Shown: positions 17,230-25,956, counted from the stretch's first letter. The stretch: DNA of 64,000 nucleotides from an uncultured Collinsella sp. (GCA_900542085.1 UQMK01000010.1:7345-71344), one strand, 5' to 3'. Made by a program: numbers and translations. The notes: generated from the letters alone by a model not told the origin.

Positions 17230-18982
17230 GGTCTAGGTATCCTCTCACGTCTGCTTCGTAATCCTCGATAATTTGCGGTCCTGCCGCGCTAAATTCAATT
17301 ACGGTGTCTCCCACCAGGTCAAAGAGCGCCTCGTTGATGCTGTCGACGAGCATGTCCTCGCTCTGCCCCGATTGCACTACCGCCGATTCCGCCTGTACTG
17401 CGTTGTGCTCGAGCAGCGCGCGGAGATAGGCGTCTGCGGCAGGCGTGAGTTCGTTCGTGGCGTCAGCGGGCGCAACAGCTGCGAACGCGGGCGTCGGCGC
17501 GAGAAGCGGTGCCACGACACCAAACTGTTCGGTGGATATGGTTGGCTCGTCGGTCTCGTCCTGCCGAATGGGTGCCGCGACCGCCTCGACAATCGCGTCG
17601 GCTACGGGCTCGGCTTCCGGTTGCCATGAGTCCGCTGCCTCGGCTTCCACAGGTGCGCCGTCCTCGCGTTCCTCATCAATCAAAAGCGCCTCACGCGTTT
17701 GTGCGGCGGCACTCCGGATATGCCCCAGCTGGCTCAGGTCGATATCGATCTTGACGGGCTGGTGCGTGGCATCCCATGAAAGCCATGCCACGATCTCGTC
17801 ATCGATGATCTTGGCCAGATATTTGGGGACTTTCTCCTCCTTCAGGGGGTGGGTGGGGTCTAGGGCCAGGCGCAGGCGTTGGTCACAGGCGCGCATCATT
17901 TCACCAAGCTTGCTGCTTTTTTGCCTGCTGCCGTGAATTCGCATGCATTCCCAAAAGCCGTTTTGACAACGGTAAATATGGATGGGGTCCAGACGGTATT
18001 CGCAATCCTCATGGCGTTCGGGCGCAAAGAACACGGCCGAGGCAAACATGGTATAGGGCATGGCCGTCTCCTCCCCAAACAAGCTCGCCACGATACCGGT
18101 CTTTCGGTGCGTGTCATAGTAGCGCGCCATGCGGACATACACGGCGCATGCCACGTGGCACAGGTCGCGATGGTGGCTGCGATCGAGTCTTGAGTTATTG
18201 AGGTTGTACGTGGAGAGGGCATTGATGGCGGCCATGAGTCGCTCCTCGCCCGCTTCGTCGGGCGGAAGGGGGAGCGTGGGCTCGGAGGTCTTGCGGCGCT
18301 TAGGGACCAGGTCTGACGAGGCTGGCGTGGGCGCAAGGTCTCGAACCGCGCGCCGCAGCTCGATAAGGGCGTTATCGAACATGACGGTTTTAGAGTCGCG
18401 AAGCAGCTTGGGGTCGAGCCCATGGAATACGGCGTAATCCTGCAACCACACGCGTGCAAACCGATCGATGCCGGGCTCGAAAGTGCGATAGACATCCCAA
18501 AAGGCCTTGATTTTGTTAAAACCATCGAGTGGGTCATCTACGCCAATGCCGCAGATCAGCTCATAGAGGTACAGGAAGGCAAAGGACGTAGACGTTTCCT
18601 CGACGGTTCCGCGTCGCACTTGGGCGCGCCAAGTAAAATAGCCGCGCAGTTGCCGATCGCTCATGGCGTTGTAGGTGGGAAAGTACGACTTGAATGTGCC
18701 GTTGTAGGGGCAGTCGTCTTCAAAGTCGGCCATCAGCAGGCCTTGGCGGTAGAAAAGCTCGGCTTCCGAAAGCCAGCGACCCGCGCCGCCTTTGGGGTCA
18801 TCCTGCCAGCGCGATATCTCGCGCATCTTGCGGTACTGGTCGGGAAGGAAATTCTGCATCTGACGACCGGTTTTGAGAATCGGCTCGTCAGCATAGACTT
18901 CGTTTGAGAAGCGAGCAGACTGATGGGTCCGTGCCTCGGCCATAATGCGCTCGATGAGCATCTTGATGTCCTGGTCGGCCAC
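17222..18982 (-). CDS. sngA: TerB N-terminal domain protein (SngA-like), Shango-type defence
   Basis: A 586-residue protein with a TerB-N domain at about residues 60-260, seen in LSDRQLRGYF-like (MSDRQLRGYFTWRAQVRRG) and FLYLYELICGIG segments. The middle and C-terminal parts include a charged linker and a likely TerB-C-type helical end (about 480-586). GTG at 18982 is the start: AGGAGAGGGG lies 5 bases upstream. It is the first gene of the operon and has an extended -10 promoter upstream. TerB-N proteins of this kind are known from stress and phage-defence gene neighbourhoods with an ATPase and an Lhr-type helicase; that neighbourhood is exactly what is seen here. Confidence 0.82.
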   Translation of the reverse strand: MADQDIKMLIERIMAEARTHQSARFSNEVYADEPILKTGRQMQNFLPDQYRKMREISRWQDDPKGGAGRWLSEAELFYRQGLLMADFEDDCPYNGTFKSYFPTYNAMSDRQLRGYFTWRAQVRRGTVEETSTSFAFLYLYELICGIGVDDPLDGFNKIKAFWDVYRTFEPGIDRFARVWLQDYAVFHGLDPKLLRDSKTVMFDNALIELRRAVRDLAPTPASSDLVPKRRKTSEPTLPLPPDEAGEERLMAAINALSTYNLNNSRLDRSHHRDLCHVACAVYVRMARYYDTHRKTGIVASLFGEETAMPYTMFASAVFFAPERHEDCEYRLDPIHIYRCQNGFWECMRIHGSRQKSSKLGEMMRACDQRLRLALDPTHPLKEEKVPKYLAKIIDDEIVAWLSWDATHQPVKIDIDLSQLGHIRSAAAQTREALLIDEEREDGAPVEAEAADSWQPEAEPVADAIVEAVAAPIRQDETDEPTISTEQFGVVAPLLAPTPAFAAVAPADATNELTPAADAYLRALLEHNAVQAESAVVQSGQSEDMLVDSINEALFDLVGDTVIEFSAAGPQIIEDYEADVRGYLDHE

Positions 18983-19019
18983 CGTTTCCCCTCTCCTAAC
19001 GCAGCTTTGGTGACCTCAT

Positions 19020-19049
19020 ATCATAGCACAGCATCAAACAGATGTTCGA
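19020..19049 (-). promoter_or_regulatory. putative promoter of the sngABC-like operon
   Basis: On the minus strand TGC-TATGAT (19028-19020) is an extended -10; TCGAAC, 18 bases further upstream, is a weak -35. The predicted start site is about 30 bases from the GTG of the TerB-N gene. Confidence 0.45.
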
Positions 19050-19053
19050 GATA

Positions 19054-20016
19054 TCATCCGCGGATAGATTTTTGGGACATGCCTAGAAATCTACTTTTAG
19101 GCAGGCAGTCTTTTGAGCGCTGGCGAAGGGTAGATTTGGGAGACGTAAGGCTAGAGCAACTTTGGAACATGTAGTTCGCGTGCGTGACCTTCGAGGTGTC
19201 CCAGCCCGTCAGATCAAGCGAGGTGAGATCGAAGCAACCATTGAACATCCTCTGCATGTTCGTTGTCCTCGAGGTGTCCAGGTTGGCGAAATCGACCGTG
19301 GTGAGACCCTAGCAGCCGTTGAGCCAGGACTCCGTTGTCTTTGGGCGGATTCCCTCATCGACTGCTGTGACGCTCTTGAGGCTGTGGGCGCCAGCAAAGA
19401 GCTTCTTCATGTCCTCGATGCCCGTGGTGACCCTGGTGACCGTGCGGCCGTCGAAGGTATCGCCAACGGAGAGGGCCTTGAACCTCTTGTAGAGGCCCGC
19501 AGTGTTATCCGAATACCACACGGCGAAGGCCTGCTTCTGCCCGAAGGAGAAGTCGACCGTGCCGAGCGCGAACGCGCCTCTGGTCGCAGCCTTGAGCGCG
19601 TTTGCGTTGTTCTTGGCGCCGAGCTTGCCAACGGACCAGTCCACGGAGGCTGTCTTTCCCGGGGCGAGGGTTTCGTCGGTCTTGGACAGGGTTGTGGAGC
19701 CGTTCTTGTAGGAGAGCCACGCGGACTTGTTGCCGCCCGCCACCGAGGAGCTGGCGGATAGGCTGATCGCCTCGTCGTTATTCTGGGACACGGAGACGTC
19801 GCCCAGGGAGGCCTCCTCCGAGCCCACGTTCCCAATCTTCCATTCGCTCGGAGTGATGACCGTGCCGTTGTGCTTTACGAAGCAGGGGACGGTCATAGGC
19901 ACGGAGACGTTGGTCTGAGCTTCGTTCGCGAATGCGAAGGAGGGCGCGGCGGTGAGCGCCACCGCGAGTGAAAGGGCGCCAAGGAGGGCGCCGAGGAGTC
20001 TACCTCTTGTCCCCAT
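19054..20016 (-). pseudogene. BspA-like (DUF285) surface protein, broken by an in-frame amber and truncated
   Basis: The start at ATG 20016 (SD AGGGAGG) gives a signal peptide (LLGALLGALSLAVALTAAPSFAFA) and a secreted beta-rich domain of about 130 residues, then a FAVWYSDNTAGLYKRF segment and the start of DUF285 (BspA leucine-rich type) repeats. At 19309-19311 the frame meets TAG after WLNGC, yet the same frame continues with two further DUF285 repeats (DFANLDTSRTTNMQRMFNGC, LDLTGWDTSKV). Homology then ends abruptly at about 19143, where a CCCAAATCTAC motif begins, and the frame stops at 19054. So there is one nonsense mutation and one truncation. DUF285 proteins are adhesin-like cell-surface proteins. 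Confidence 0.75.
19065..19103. repeat. GGGACA motif with nearby inverted repeat
   Basis: TAGATTTTTGGGACATGCC (19065-19083) is, reversed, 18/19 identical to the motif at 22712-22730. It runs into TGCCTA (19080-19085) ... TAGGCA (19098-19103), a small palindrome. A further decayed TAGATTTGGG occurs at 19131-19140. It marks the broken end of the DUF285 gene. Confidence 0.6.
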
Positions 20017-20190
20017 CGGTATCCTCCCTCTTCGTGCGTGAAGTTATGTCCAGTCCCACCGCGCACGCGGCAGCACCGGCCATCAGGAACAGGACCCACA
20101 CGGATGGGTCGCCTGTCTGTAATGCGGCAAATAACTCAAGTGTTATTCCACTGTTTTCAAGGGAAATACACCCATTACTGTATCCATTAA
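20000..20190 (-). pseudogene. C-terminal fragment of a sortase substrate (LPXTG-like)
   Basis: An open frame on the minus strand from about 20190 to a TAG at 20000-20002 encodes a stretch ending in LQTGD, then a hydrophobic membrane segment (VWVLFLMAGAAACAVGL) and a charged tail with TSRTKRED. That is the layout of a cell-wall sorting signal. There is no start codon or N-terminal half: a TAA closes the frame just upstream. The fragment overlaps the start of the DUF285 pseudogene by 17 bases, so both were probably one surface-protein operon. Short but characteristic. Confidence 0.5.
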
Positions 20191-20513
20191 CAAACGGTTA
20201 TTCGCAGATGTCCGATGTCAAATGCACTGAACGGGAAAGATTGGGCTTGGCCGCATCGGCTCCATTTCTGGGCCATGCGTCCATCGCTGACAGCGGATAA
20301 TGGGCCGTTGGGCGATACGAACAGGACGCTTGTTCCCGGTACCATCTATCATGATACATATAATCGCAAAGCTATCGAAAACGGCGCCACCGCGACTGCC
20401 GTCGGACACATGCCGCAGCGACCTCGACATCAACCGTCGGTACTTATGGCTGCACCAAGGCGCGCCAAACGCCGGTTTCAATCCTTTGCGAGCCCCGGGA
20501 CGAGAGGAACATC
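20191..20513. other. intergenic region upstream of the sortase-anchored surface gene
   Basis: No convincing gene. It separates the minus-strand surface-gene remnants from the plus-strand surface gene. A TATAAT at 20359-20364 in an AT-rich patch (ATGATACATATAATCG) is the best -10 candidate for the downstream gene, without a good -35. Open frames here lack SD sites and show no recognisable protein. Confidence 0.4.
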
Positions 20514-22255
20514 ATGAGCAAGATACGGAAACTGATAGGTCTATAGGTCTTGCCTCAGCGCTCGCCTTTGTCATGGCGATGCTGCCGGCGTTGGCATTTG
20601 CCGAGACAACGCAGTACAACCTGTTTGTCAACGGCGAACAATTTGCCAGCGACAACCTCACTATCGCATGCGGCGAGGGAACGGCGACGTACGACCCCGA
20701 CGCGCAAACCCTTACGCTAAACAACGCGTCTATCACAAACGTACTCGGCTATGGCGGTATCAATTCGGAACTGACGGGCGATTTGGATATCGTGCTTCAG
20801 GGTGAGAACCGTATTACCTTCGATGACAATATGGGCATTATGGCTACGGGGAATATCGAGTTCTCGGGGTCTGGCAGCCTTACTATCAATGTTGCGGGGG
20901 AGACGAGGGACGGCATAAGTGCTGCCGGCAGTGTTTCGGTACGTGGAACGACCCTTATCATTAATGCCCCGGGCGGCATTGGCATTGCCAGCGACGGTTC
21001 GGTTATTGTCGATAACGCGAAGCTCACGTCGCATGCGCTATATGCGGGCGTCGACGCTGTCAATCTCACTATCAAAAACAGCAGCGTGGTTGACATTTCG
21101 GCGACGGAAAACAACTGCAACGCCGCGTACATTAGCTCCCGCGGCGGCCCTACGGGCGGTAACCTGAGCATCTCGAATTCTAACGTCGTGGCGAAAAGCC
21201 TCTTCCCCGGTCTGTTCGCCGAAGGAAACCTGACGATTGACGGCGGCTCTGCCCAATCGACCTCTACCGCCGATGCCGCTCTGTGGACAAGCGGCGATCT
21301 GACCATCAAGGGCGGCGCAAAGGTCACGCTTGCCGGCGTATATCCGGCTGGCTGTGCTGGCGATTTTACAGTCTGCGCGGCTGAGGTCGATGCCAAGAAC
21401 ACAAGCGTGGATAATATCCCCGCGCTCTCGGATAACCCCGTCATTTACGGTGATTTCGACCTGACGCATGCCGTCGCTGTCGATAGCGAAGGCACGGCCA
21501 TCGATCTCATCGAGCACGATGGCGTCGAGCAGGCCAAGGGCTTCCTGCGCCTCTATAAGAACATCCATTTCATCACGGGCGAGAAATCCGTCACCTATAG
21601 CTTCCCCTTCACGAAGGTCGTTAAGAATGGCGGCGACATCGCTCCGGGCAAGCAGGAATTTGAGCTTGAGATTTTCAACGTCGGCGTCGGCCAGATTGAG
21701 GATTACACCGACGTGACCGTGACGGCGACCGTCGCCACCAACGGAGCGGGGGAATACGAGGGGCTCCTCACCATTAAGGGTCCCAAGAGCCAGGTTCGCG
21801 ACATCACCTGTGAGGGCTTCTGTGTGCGCGAGAAGAATACAGGTGTGGCAAACTGGACGTATTCCGATGCTGTCTACCAGATTTTCTGCCATGAGTACAC
21901 GATTACGGATGGCGCCCGGTCGGCCACCCAGTCGAGTTACGAAATCTTCCCCGTCAAGCTGGTGGAAACCGATAACGGCGCATTCTACGAGAAGACTCAG
22001 GACACGCCCGTGACGAGCATGACGTTCGAGAACGTCTATACGGAAAATACGGCACCCGCCGAGGGCGATAAACCTGATCCTAACAAAAAGCCTGCTGACA
22101 CCACGAAGCCTGCCGGAAAGAAAAAGACCACTGCGGGCAAGATTCCCAGCACGGGCGACAGCAACACTTCGACTATGGAGTGTGCCGTGCTGCTGACAAT
22201 CGCAGGCGCGCTGGTTGTTGGGCTTTCGATGAAGAGGCTGCGCTGCGGACGCTAG
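20514..22255 (+). CDS. sortase-anchored pilin-like surface protein, frameshifted in its signal peptide by an 8-bp tandem duplication
   Basis: The natural start is ATG 20514, with SD GAGAGGAAC, beginning MSKIRKLIGL and then meeting TAG. The cause is ATAGGTCT repeated twice at 20535-20550: with one copy the frame would read MSKIRKLIGLASALAF and on through a full signal peptide ending ALAFAE. The mature part (from about 20604) has a parallel-repeat region of GNL(S/T)I-type strands, a beta-helix-like carbohydrate-binding fold, then a FctA/Spy0128-like pilin domain (about 21590-22050). The C-terminus is a Pro/Lys linker, IPSTGD (22142-22159), a membrane helix and a basic tail, a class of LPXTG sorting signal. 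In this sequence the gene is out of frame, unless initiation occurs downstream. Confidence 0.8.
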
Positions 22256-22311
22256 GGAAGGGCCTTTTAAAGGCTAGCCGCCCACTCTGTGCATGATTGC
22301 CTAGGGGCAAA

Positions 22312-22348
22312 GAGGCCCGCTCAACGTGTCTGACGTTGAGCGGGCCTC
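22312..22348 (+). terminator. strong hairpin after the surface gene
   Basis: GAGGCCCGCTCAACG (22312-22326) is exactly complementary to CGTTGAGCGGGCCTC (22334-22348), loop TGTCTGA. There is no T tract directly after it, so termination is probable rather than certain. Confidence 0.6.
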
Positions 22349-22493
22349 AACGGTTAATAATGCCCGTGGTATTTGGTGCGCATTGCGCGCAGACCCCCTC
22401 GCTTCTCGCACCGCTTTCCCTCCCGGGATGGTAAAGTTGTTGACCACACAGGAATGCAGGAGCGGAAAGAGAACGATTGCATTGGCTTAAAAG

Positions 22494-22734
22494 GTGACAT
22501 TCAAGCAGATTGCCAACGAGGTGGGTCTTTCGCCCTCTTCTGTTTCCGTTGTGCTTAATGACCGGTCCTGCCGCATCTCGAAAGCAAACCGTCGCTGCAT
22601 TAAAGAAGTTGCGGCGCGAGCATTACGTGCCTAACCAGATTGCCTGCAGCTCGGTGATGCGCGAGTCAAAGACGCTCGGTCTTATTGTCCCCAACATCGA
22701 GAACCTTTTAAGGCGTGTCCCAAAAATCTACTGA
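22494..22734 (+). pseudogene. LacI-family regulator remnant (frameshifted and truncated)
   Basis: GTG at 22494 opens a LacI-type helix-turn-helix (FKQIANEVGLSPSSVSVVLN, then RISKANR). The frame then stops at a TAA near 22632, while the reading continues in another frame with HYVPNQIACSSVMRESKTLG and LIVPNIENL, the standard join between the HTH and the sugar-binding domain. So there is a frameshift near the hinge. Homology ends at 22710, where the motif GGCGTGTCCCAAAAATCTA starts; the remaining 260 or so residues of a LacI protein are missing. It cannot make a functional repressor. Confidence 0.75.
22712..22730. repeat. GTCCCAAAAA motif at the truncation point of the LacI remnant
   Basis: GGCGTGTCCCAAAAATCTA, 18/19 identical to the reverse complement of 19065-19083. 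It begins just where LacI homology ends and lies 9 bases from the stop codon of the DUF554 gene. Confidence 0.6.
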
Positions 22735-22738
22735 GGGG

Positions 22739-23455
22739 CTAGAACAGGAGGGCGTAGATGACGGCTATGACAACGGAGGGGAGCATATTGGCCGTGCGGA
22801 AGGTCTGAGGGCGGATGAGATTTACGCCGACGCAGAAGATGAGCATAGAGCCCACGAGCGACAGGCTGTCGAGGGCGGCGGCGGTCATGATGGGAGAGAG
22901 TGCGCCGGCAAACAGCGTGATCGTTCCCTGGAACACGGCGACGGGCAGGGCCGAGAAGATGCAACCGCGGCCGAGCGAGGCCGTCATGGTGCAGACGATG
23001 ATGCAATCCAGCGCGCCCTTGAGAGCGAGCGTGGACCAGTCACCGAGCAGACCGTCTTGGATTGATCCCACGATAGCCATGGCGCCGATGCAGACGGTCA
23101 GCGATGCCGAGACAAAGGCATTGGTGAACTCGTTGTCCCCCTCGCTGCCGGTTTTGCGTTTGAGCCATTCGCCCAGGTTTTCGATGCCGGCTTCCAAGTT
23201 TATGGCCTCGCCGATGAGCGAGCCAAGGGCAAACGATACGATGAGCATGGTGGTGCCGGTGGTGGCCAACGTTTTCCCGTCAATGACGAGCATCTTTTGC
23301 ATGGTGCCGCCCAGGCCGATAAACAGAACGCACAGCCCCGATGCCTTCATGAGCGTATCTTGGATGCGGGGCGTGATAGAGCGTCCGCCTATCAGACCCA
23401 GCAAGCCGCCCGCAACCAAAAGTGCGACGTTGATGATCGTTCCCAAACCCGGCAT
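22739..23455 (-). CDS. DUF554 family membrane protein
   Basis: A 238-residue membrane protein with about seven hydrophobic segments. It begins MPGLGTIINVALLVAGGLLG and contains the glycine-rich GGRSI, ALGSLIGEAINLE and GPAL-like segments typical of DUF554 (YdfK-like) proteins. The start at 23455 follows GGGAGGGTTC; an open frame goes back to 23524 without an SD. The family is thought to be transport-related but no substrate is known. It has the same direction as the surface operon upstream of it (118-bp gap). Confidence 0.82.
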   Translation of the reverse strand: MPGLGTIINVALLVAGGLLGLIGGRSITPRIQDTLMKASGLCVLFIGLGGTMQKMLVIDGKTLATTGTTMLIVSFALGSLIGEAINLEAGIENLGEWLKRKTGSEGDNEFTNAFVSASLTVCIGAMAIVGSIQDGLLGDWSTLALKGALDCIIVCTMTASLGRGCIFSALPVAVFQGTITLFAGALSPIMTAAALDSLSLVGSMLIFCVGVNLIRPQTFRTANMLPSVVIAVIYALLF

Positions 23456-23573
23456 GAACCCTCCCATATTGATGCCAACCTGGCAATCGTAGCAGAACGG
23501 GCTGCAGGGTGCGTCATGACTCATCCTATACGTTATATAAGTGGTATTAATGACGGCATTTGGTGCCTAAGCC

Positions 23574-24986
23574 TCAGCCTCCCATCACGACATAGGGGCT
23601 GTAATCGAAGCACAGCGTCATGAGTCGCTGCGGGGACTCAATGGCCGCGGCGATGATATCGGCATCTCGAGCTCGGTCAAATCCCTCGAGCTCAATTTGA
23701 TACGAGACGTCTTCCATTTTATGGAGTATCCGGTTATTCAGGAGGCTTTTACCGTCGAATTCCTCGGTTTTGTCTCCGTCCGAGGTTACGGCATACAGGT
23801 GCAGTTTTGCGGTGGTCGCAGGGTCGACGACCGTGAGGTTGTCGATTTGGTTGGCCGTGCCCTTTGCCCCAAGTAGGGTGAGCAGGGTAGGGGCTACGAC
23901 CTCGCCCGATGGTAGAAAAACAACTTCGACGGTTTTAGGGAATGCGATAATGGCTGCTTTGTGGACGGGCTTATCGGCGGCGGCGACCTCAATGCTCGCG
24001 GCGTCGACGGTTCCCGCGCGGTCGAGCGCGACCATCATGCAACAATTGCCCTCGTCGATGTCTGCCGGCATGGGATACCCCAAGTTTTCGCCAGCTTGTG
24101 TGCCGCCCACTGCGGCGGTTGTTTCGCTTGGCTCGCTGAAAGTGGCTGAAGGACCGCTCGATGGCGGTGTTATGTCGCCTGGTGCGCCATTGTCCCCAGG
24201 CGTTATTTCACCGCGGTTCTCGCTGGAGTTGCTTGCGATGTCAGCTGTCGAGGGGGCGAGTCCGACCGCTCCCGCTCCGCTCCATTCCATCTCGAGGAGC
24301 GCCGGATCGACAAGGACGTGATGCACATCTTGCGTTTGGGTACTGATATCGACAGGACCGGGATCTGTCCCTCGCGTTAGGCTGAGCGATCCGGTCCGCT
24401 GTTTGCCCCGAATCTCCTGGCTTTCTGTGCCGCTCGCGTAGAACATCAGAGGAATCTCGCCATTTGCTGTGGCGTCGGTGCCCGCCTTGGTCATTTTCAG
24501 CGATGCGGTGAATGAGATAGCGGGCTGCGTGCCATCGGCGCTCGAGGGGACGCAGCCCAGGCATACACCTCCTCCGTCTTCGAAAAACGTGCTGTCGAAG
24601 GCGACTGTTGCCCCGTCCGCCGAGTCATCGGACAGGGTGATGTCGAGGCACAGCTCCACGTCGCAGGAATCGCCATCGGCATCAGTTGCAGCTGCGCGCC
24701 ATGTGCAGATAACGCATCCCGTTAGGGGGCCGTCCGCTGTGCTCGAGCGCTCGGTATCCACGACTATCGAGCTGTTTGCGCGGCGACGGAGGCACCCCGA
24801 GGTCGAAATGCTTGCCCGCGCAAGCGAGAAGCGTTGGCGCGCGATGGCGCTCGTCTGGTTTGTGGCGAGACAGTTGACGGCAGGTAAGGGGACGTCCACG
24901 GCGGGTGTCGCTAGAGCGGCGACGGGCATCCCGGTGGCAAGCGCACTGCAGAGCGCGGCAACGGGCAAAAGGTTCTTTGATGCCAT
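23574..24986 (-). CDS. secreted hypothetical protein, last gene of a surface operon
   Basis: A 470-residue protein with a signal peptide (AALCSALATGMPVAALA) and no membrane or sorting signal at the C-terminus. The mature part has 14 or so cysteines, concentrated in the first 150 residues and a CC pair near 320, an acidic beta-rich region (DADGDSCDVELCLDITL), a Pro/Ser/Gly-rich linker at about 250-290 and a C-terminal beta-rich domain. Start ATG 24986 has AAGGAGAA upstream. I do not recognise a family. The many cysteines in an exported protein of an anaerobe suggest disulfides or a metal site. It follows the small sortase substrate gene. Confidence 0.6.
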   Translation of the reverse strand: MASKNLLPVAALCSALATGMPVAALATPAVDVPLPAVNCLATNQTSAIARQRFSLARASISTSGCLRRRANSSIVVDTERSSTADGPLTGCVICTWRAAATDADGDSCDVELCLDITLSDDSADGATVAFDSTFFEDGGGVCLGCVPSSADGTQPAISFTASLKMTKAGTDATANGEIPLMFYASGTESQEIRGKQRTGSLSLTRGTDPGPVDISTQTQDVHHVLVDPALLEMEWSGAGAVGLAPSTADIASNSSENRGEITPGDNGAPGDITPPSSGPSATFSEPSETTAAVGGTQAGENLGYPMPADIDEGNCCMMVALDRAGTVDAASIEVAAADKPVHKAAIIAFPKTVEVVFLPSGEVVAPTLLTLLGAKGTANQIDNLTVVDPATTAKLHLYAVTSDGDKTEEFDGKSLLNNRILHKMEDVSYQIELEGFDRARDADIIAAAIESPQRLMTLCFDYSPYVVMGG

Positions 24987-25027
24987 GGGTTCTCCTTACC
25001 TGTTCTGGACGGTCTCGATTTGCGCGG

Positions 25028-25285
25028 CTACTGGCTGCGTTTGATGCGCAGACCTAGGCCGATGGCGCTTGCGCCTGCCGCGGCGATTCCTGCTGCCAGG
25101 AACTGTCGCGTGTCGCCCGTTTGCGCTAGGGGCTCGTGTTGGCCACTGCGTTCGAGCTCCGATAGATCGACAGTCACCTGTGTGGCAGCTTGCGCCTGCT
25201 CTTGTTGGGCAAAGGCGGCGATCGGGGCAAACGTTGCAACGCCGATGATGACGGCAAGGACCATCGCCTTAGGCCATGTGCGCAC
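25028..25285 (-). CDS. very small sortase-anchored surface protein
   Basis: An 85-residue protein made of a signal peptide (MVLAVIIGVATFAPIAAFA), a mature stretch of only about 30 residues rich in Q, A, E and T, the sorting motif LAQTGD, a membrane helix and the basic tail RIKRSQ. Start is GTG 25285, which overlaps the stop of the upstream gene by 17 bases; ATG 25264 is an alternative that would lose the basic n-region. The mature chain is far shorter than usual sortase substrates, so it may be a linker or a base subunit for the two larger secreted proteins made by the same operon (inference). Confidence 0.6.
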   Translation of the reverse strand: MRTWPKAMVLAVIIGVATFAPIAAFAQQEQAQAATQVTVDLSELERSGQHEPLAQTGDTRQFLAAGIAAAGASAIGLGLRIKRSQ

Positions 25286-25868
25286 CGGGCTCGACCGTCC
25301 ACGTAATGGTTGCGACCTGGTCGCCCGTGCCGGTCACATGGAAGATGTCTCGCGTGACGCGGGCGACATTGCCGCTGGTTTTGAGCATAATCTTGTCCGT
25401 ACCATTGGCGATGCCCTGATAGCCCATGTCAAAGGATGCATTCTTGGAAAGGTCGAGTCCCGCTTCCTGTGTCGCGGCGTGAGCGTCTTGGGGCGCCTTG
25501 TCTGGGCCGACCTTAAAATCGATAGAGTTCTGAGCGGTTCCCGTCTTGGCATCGGCGACGATGTTCCATGAGTTCTTGGCGCCGATCTTCATGTTGGTAA
25601 CGTGGATGCCATAGGCCGAAAGATTGTCGATGGTGGTTGCGTTCTCGGAAGGGCCCTGGAGCGTGCCGTCGGCCTTGGCGACAAACGGAATGACGGTCGG
25701 AGCCGCGAACTTGATGTTGTCGATTTCGGTCCTGATGGTCACGTCGGTGGTTCCAACGCGTCCCTCCGCCAGGGCGGTGGTCGGCGCGGCGCCCATTGCG
25801 AGCGCGAGCGCCAACCCTGCGCCCACGACGAGCGCTCTGGTCCCACTCAAGTTCCTGGTGATGTCCAT
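25269..25868 (-). CDS. secreted beta-rich surface protein
   Basis: A 199-residue exported protein: signal peptide (ALVVGAGLALALAMGAAPTTALA), then a beta-sandwich-like domain with TVIPFVAKADGTLQGPS and a closing ITWTVEPGAH strand. The N-terminal part resembles the secreted domain of the DUF285 pseudogene at 19054-20016, where VPCFVKHNGTVITPSEWKIG occupies the same position. So the two genes appear to be paralogs. SD AAAGGA precedes ATG 25868. It overlaps the small sortase substrate gene downstream and may be held on the wall through it. Family not recognised with certainty. Confidence 0.6.
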   Translation of the reverse strand: MDITRNLSGTRALVVGAGLALALAMGAAPTTALAEGRVGTTDVTIRTEIDNIKFAAPTVIPFVAKADGTLQGPSENATTIDNLSAYGIHVTNMKIGAKNSWNIVADAKTGTAQNSIDFKVGPDKAPQDAHAATQEAGLDLSKNASFDMGYQGIANGTDKIMLKTSGNVARVTRDIFHVTGTGDQVATITWTVEPGAHMA

Positions 25869-25956
25869 AATCGTTCCTTTCTATTCGTCACGGACCGTTT
25901 CCGTGATGGTTGGACGAAAGCGGCACGGGTGCGCATTTTCGCAACAGGCGGCAGAT

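Noticed and set aside
13364..18982. BREX type 2 locus
   Set aside because: BrxD-like and Lhr-like proteins are present, but PglX methylase, PglZ and PglW are absent; TerB-N fits Shango better.
20215..20517. A 100-codon plus-strand frame before the surface gene
   Set aside because: No SD, unusual composition, and it crosses the real SD/ATG of the surface gene.
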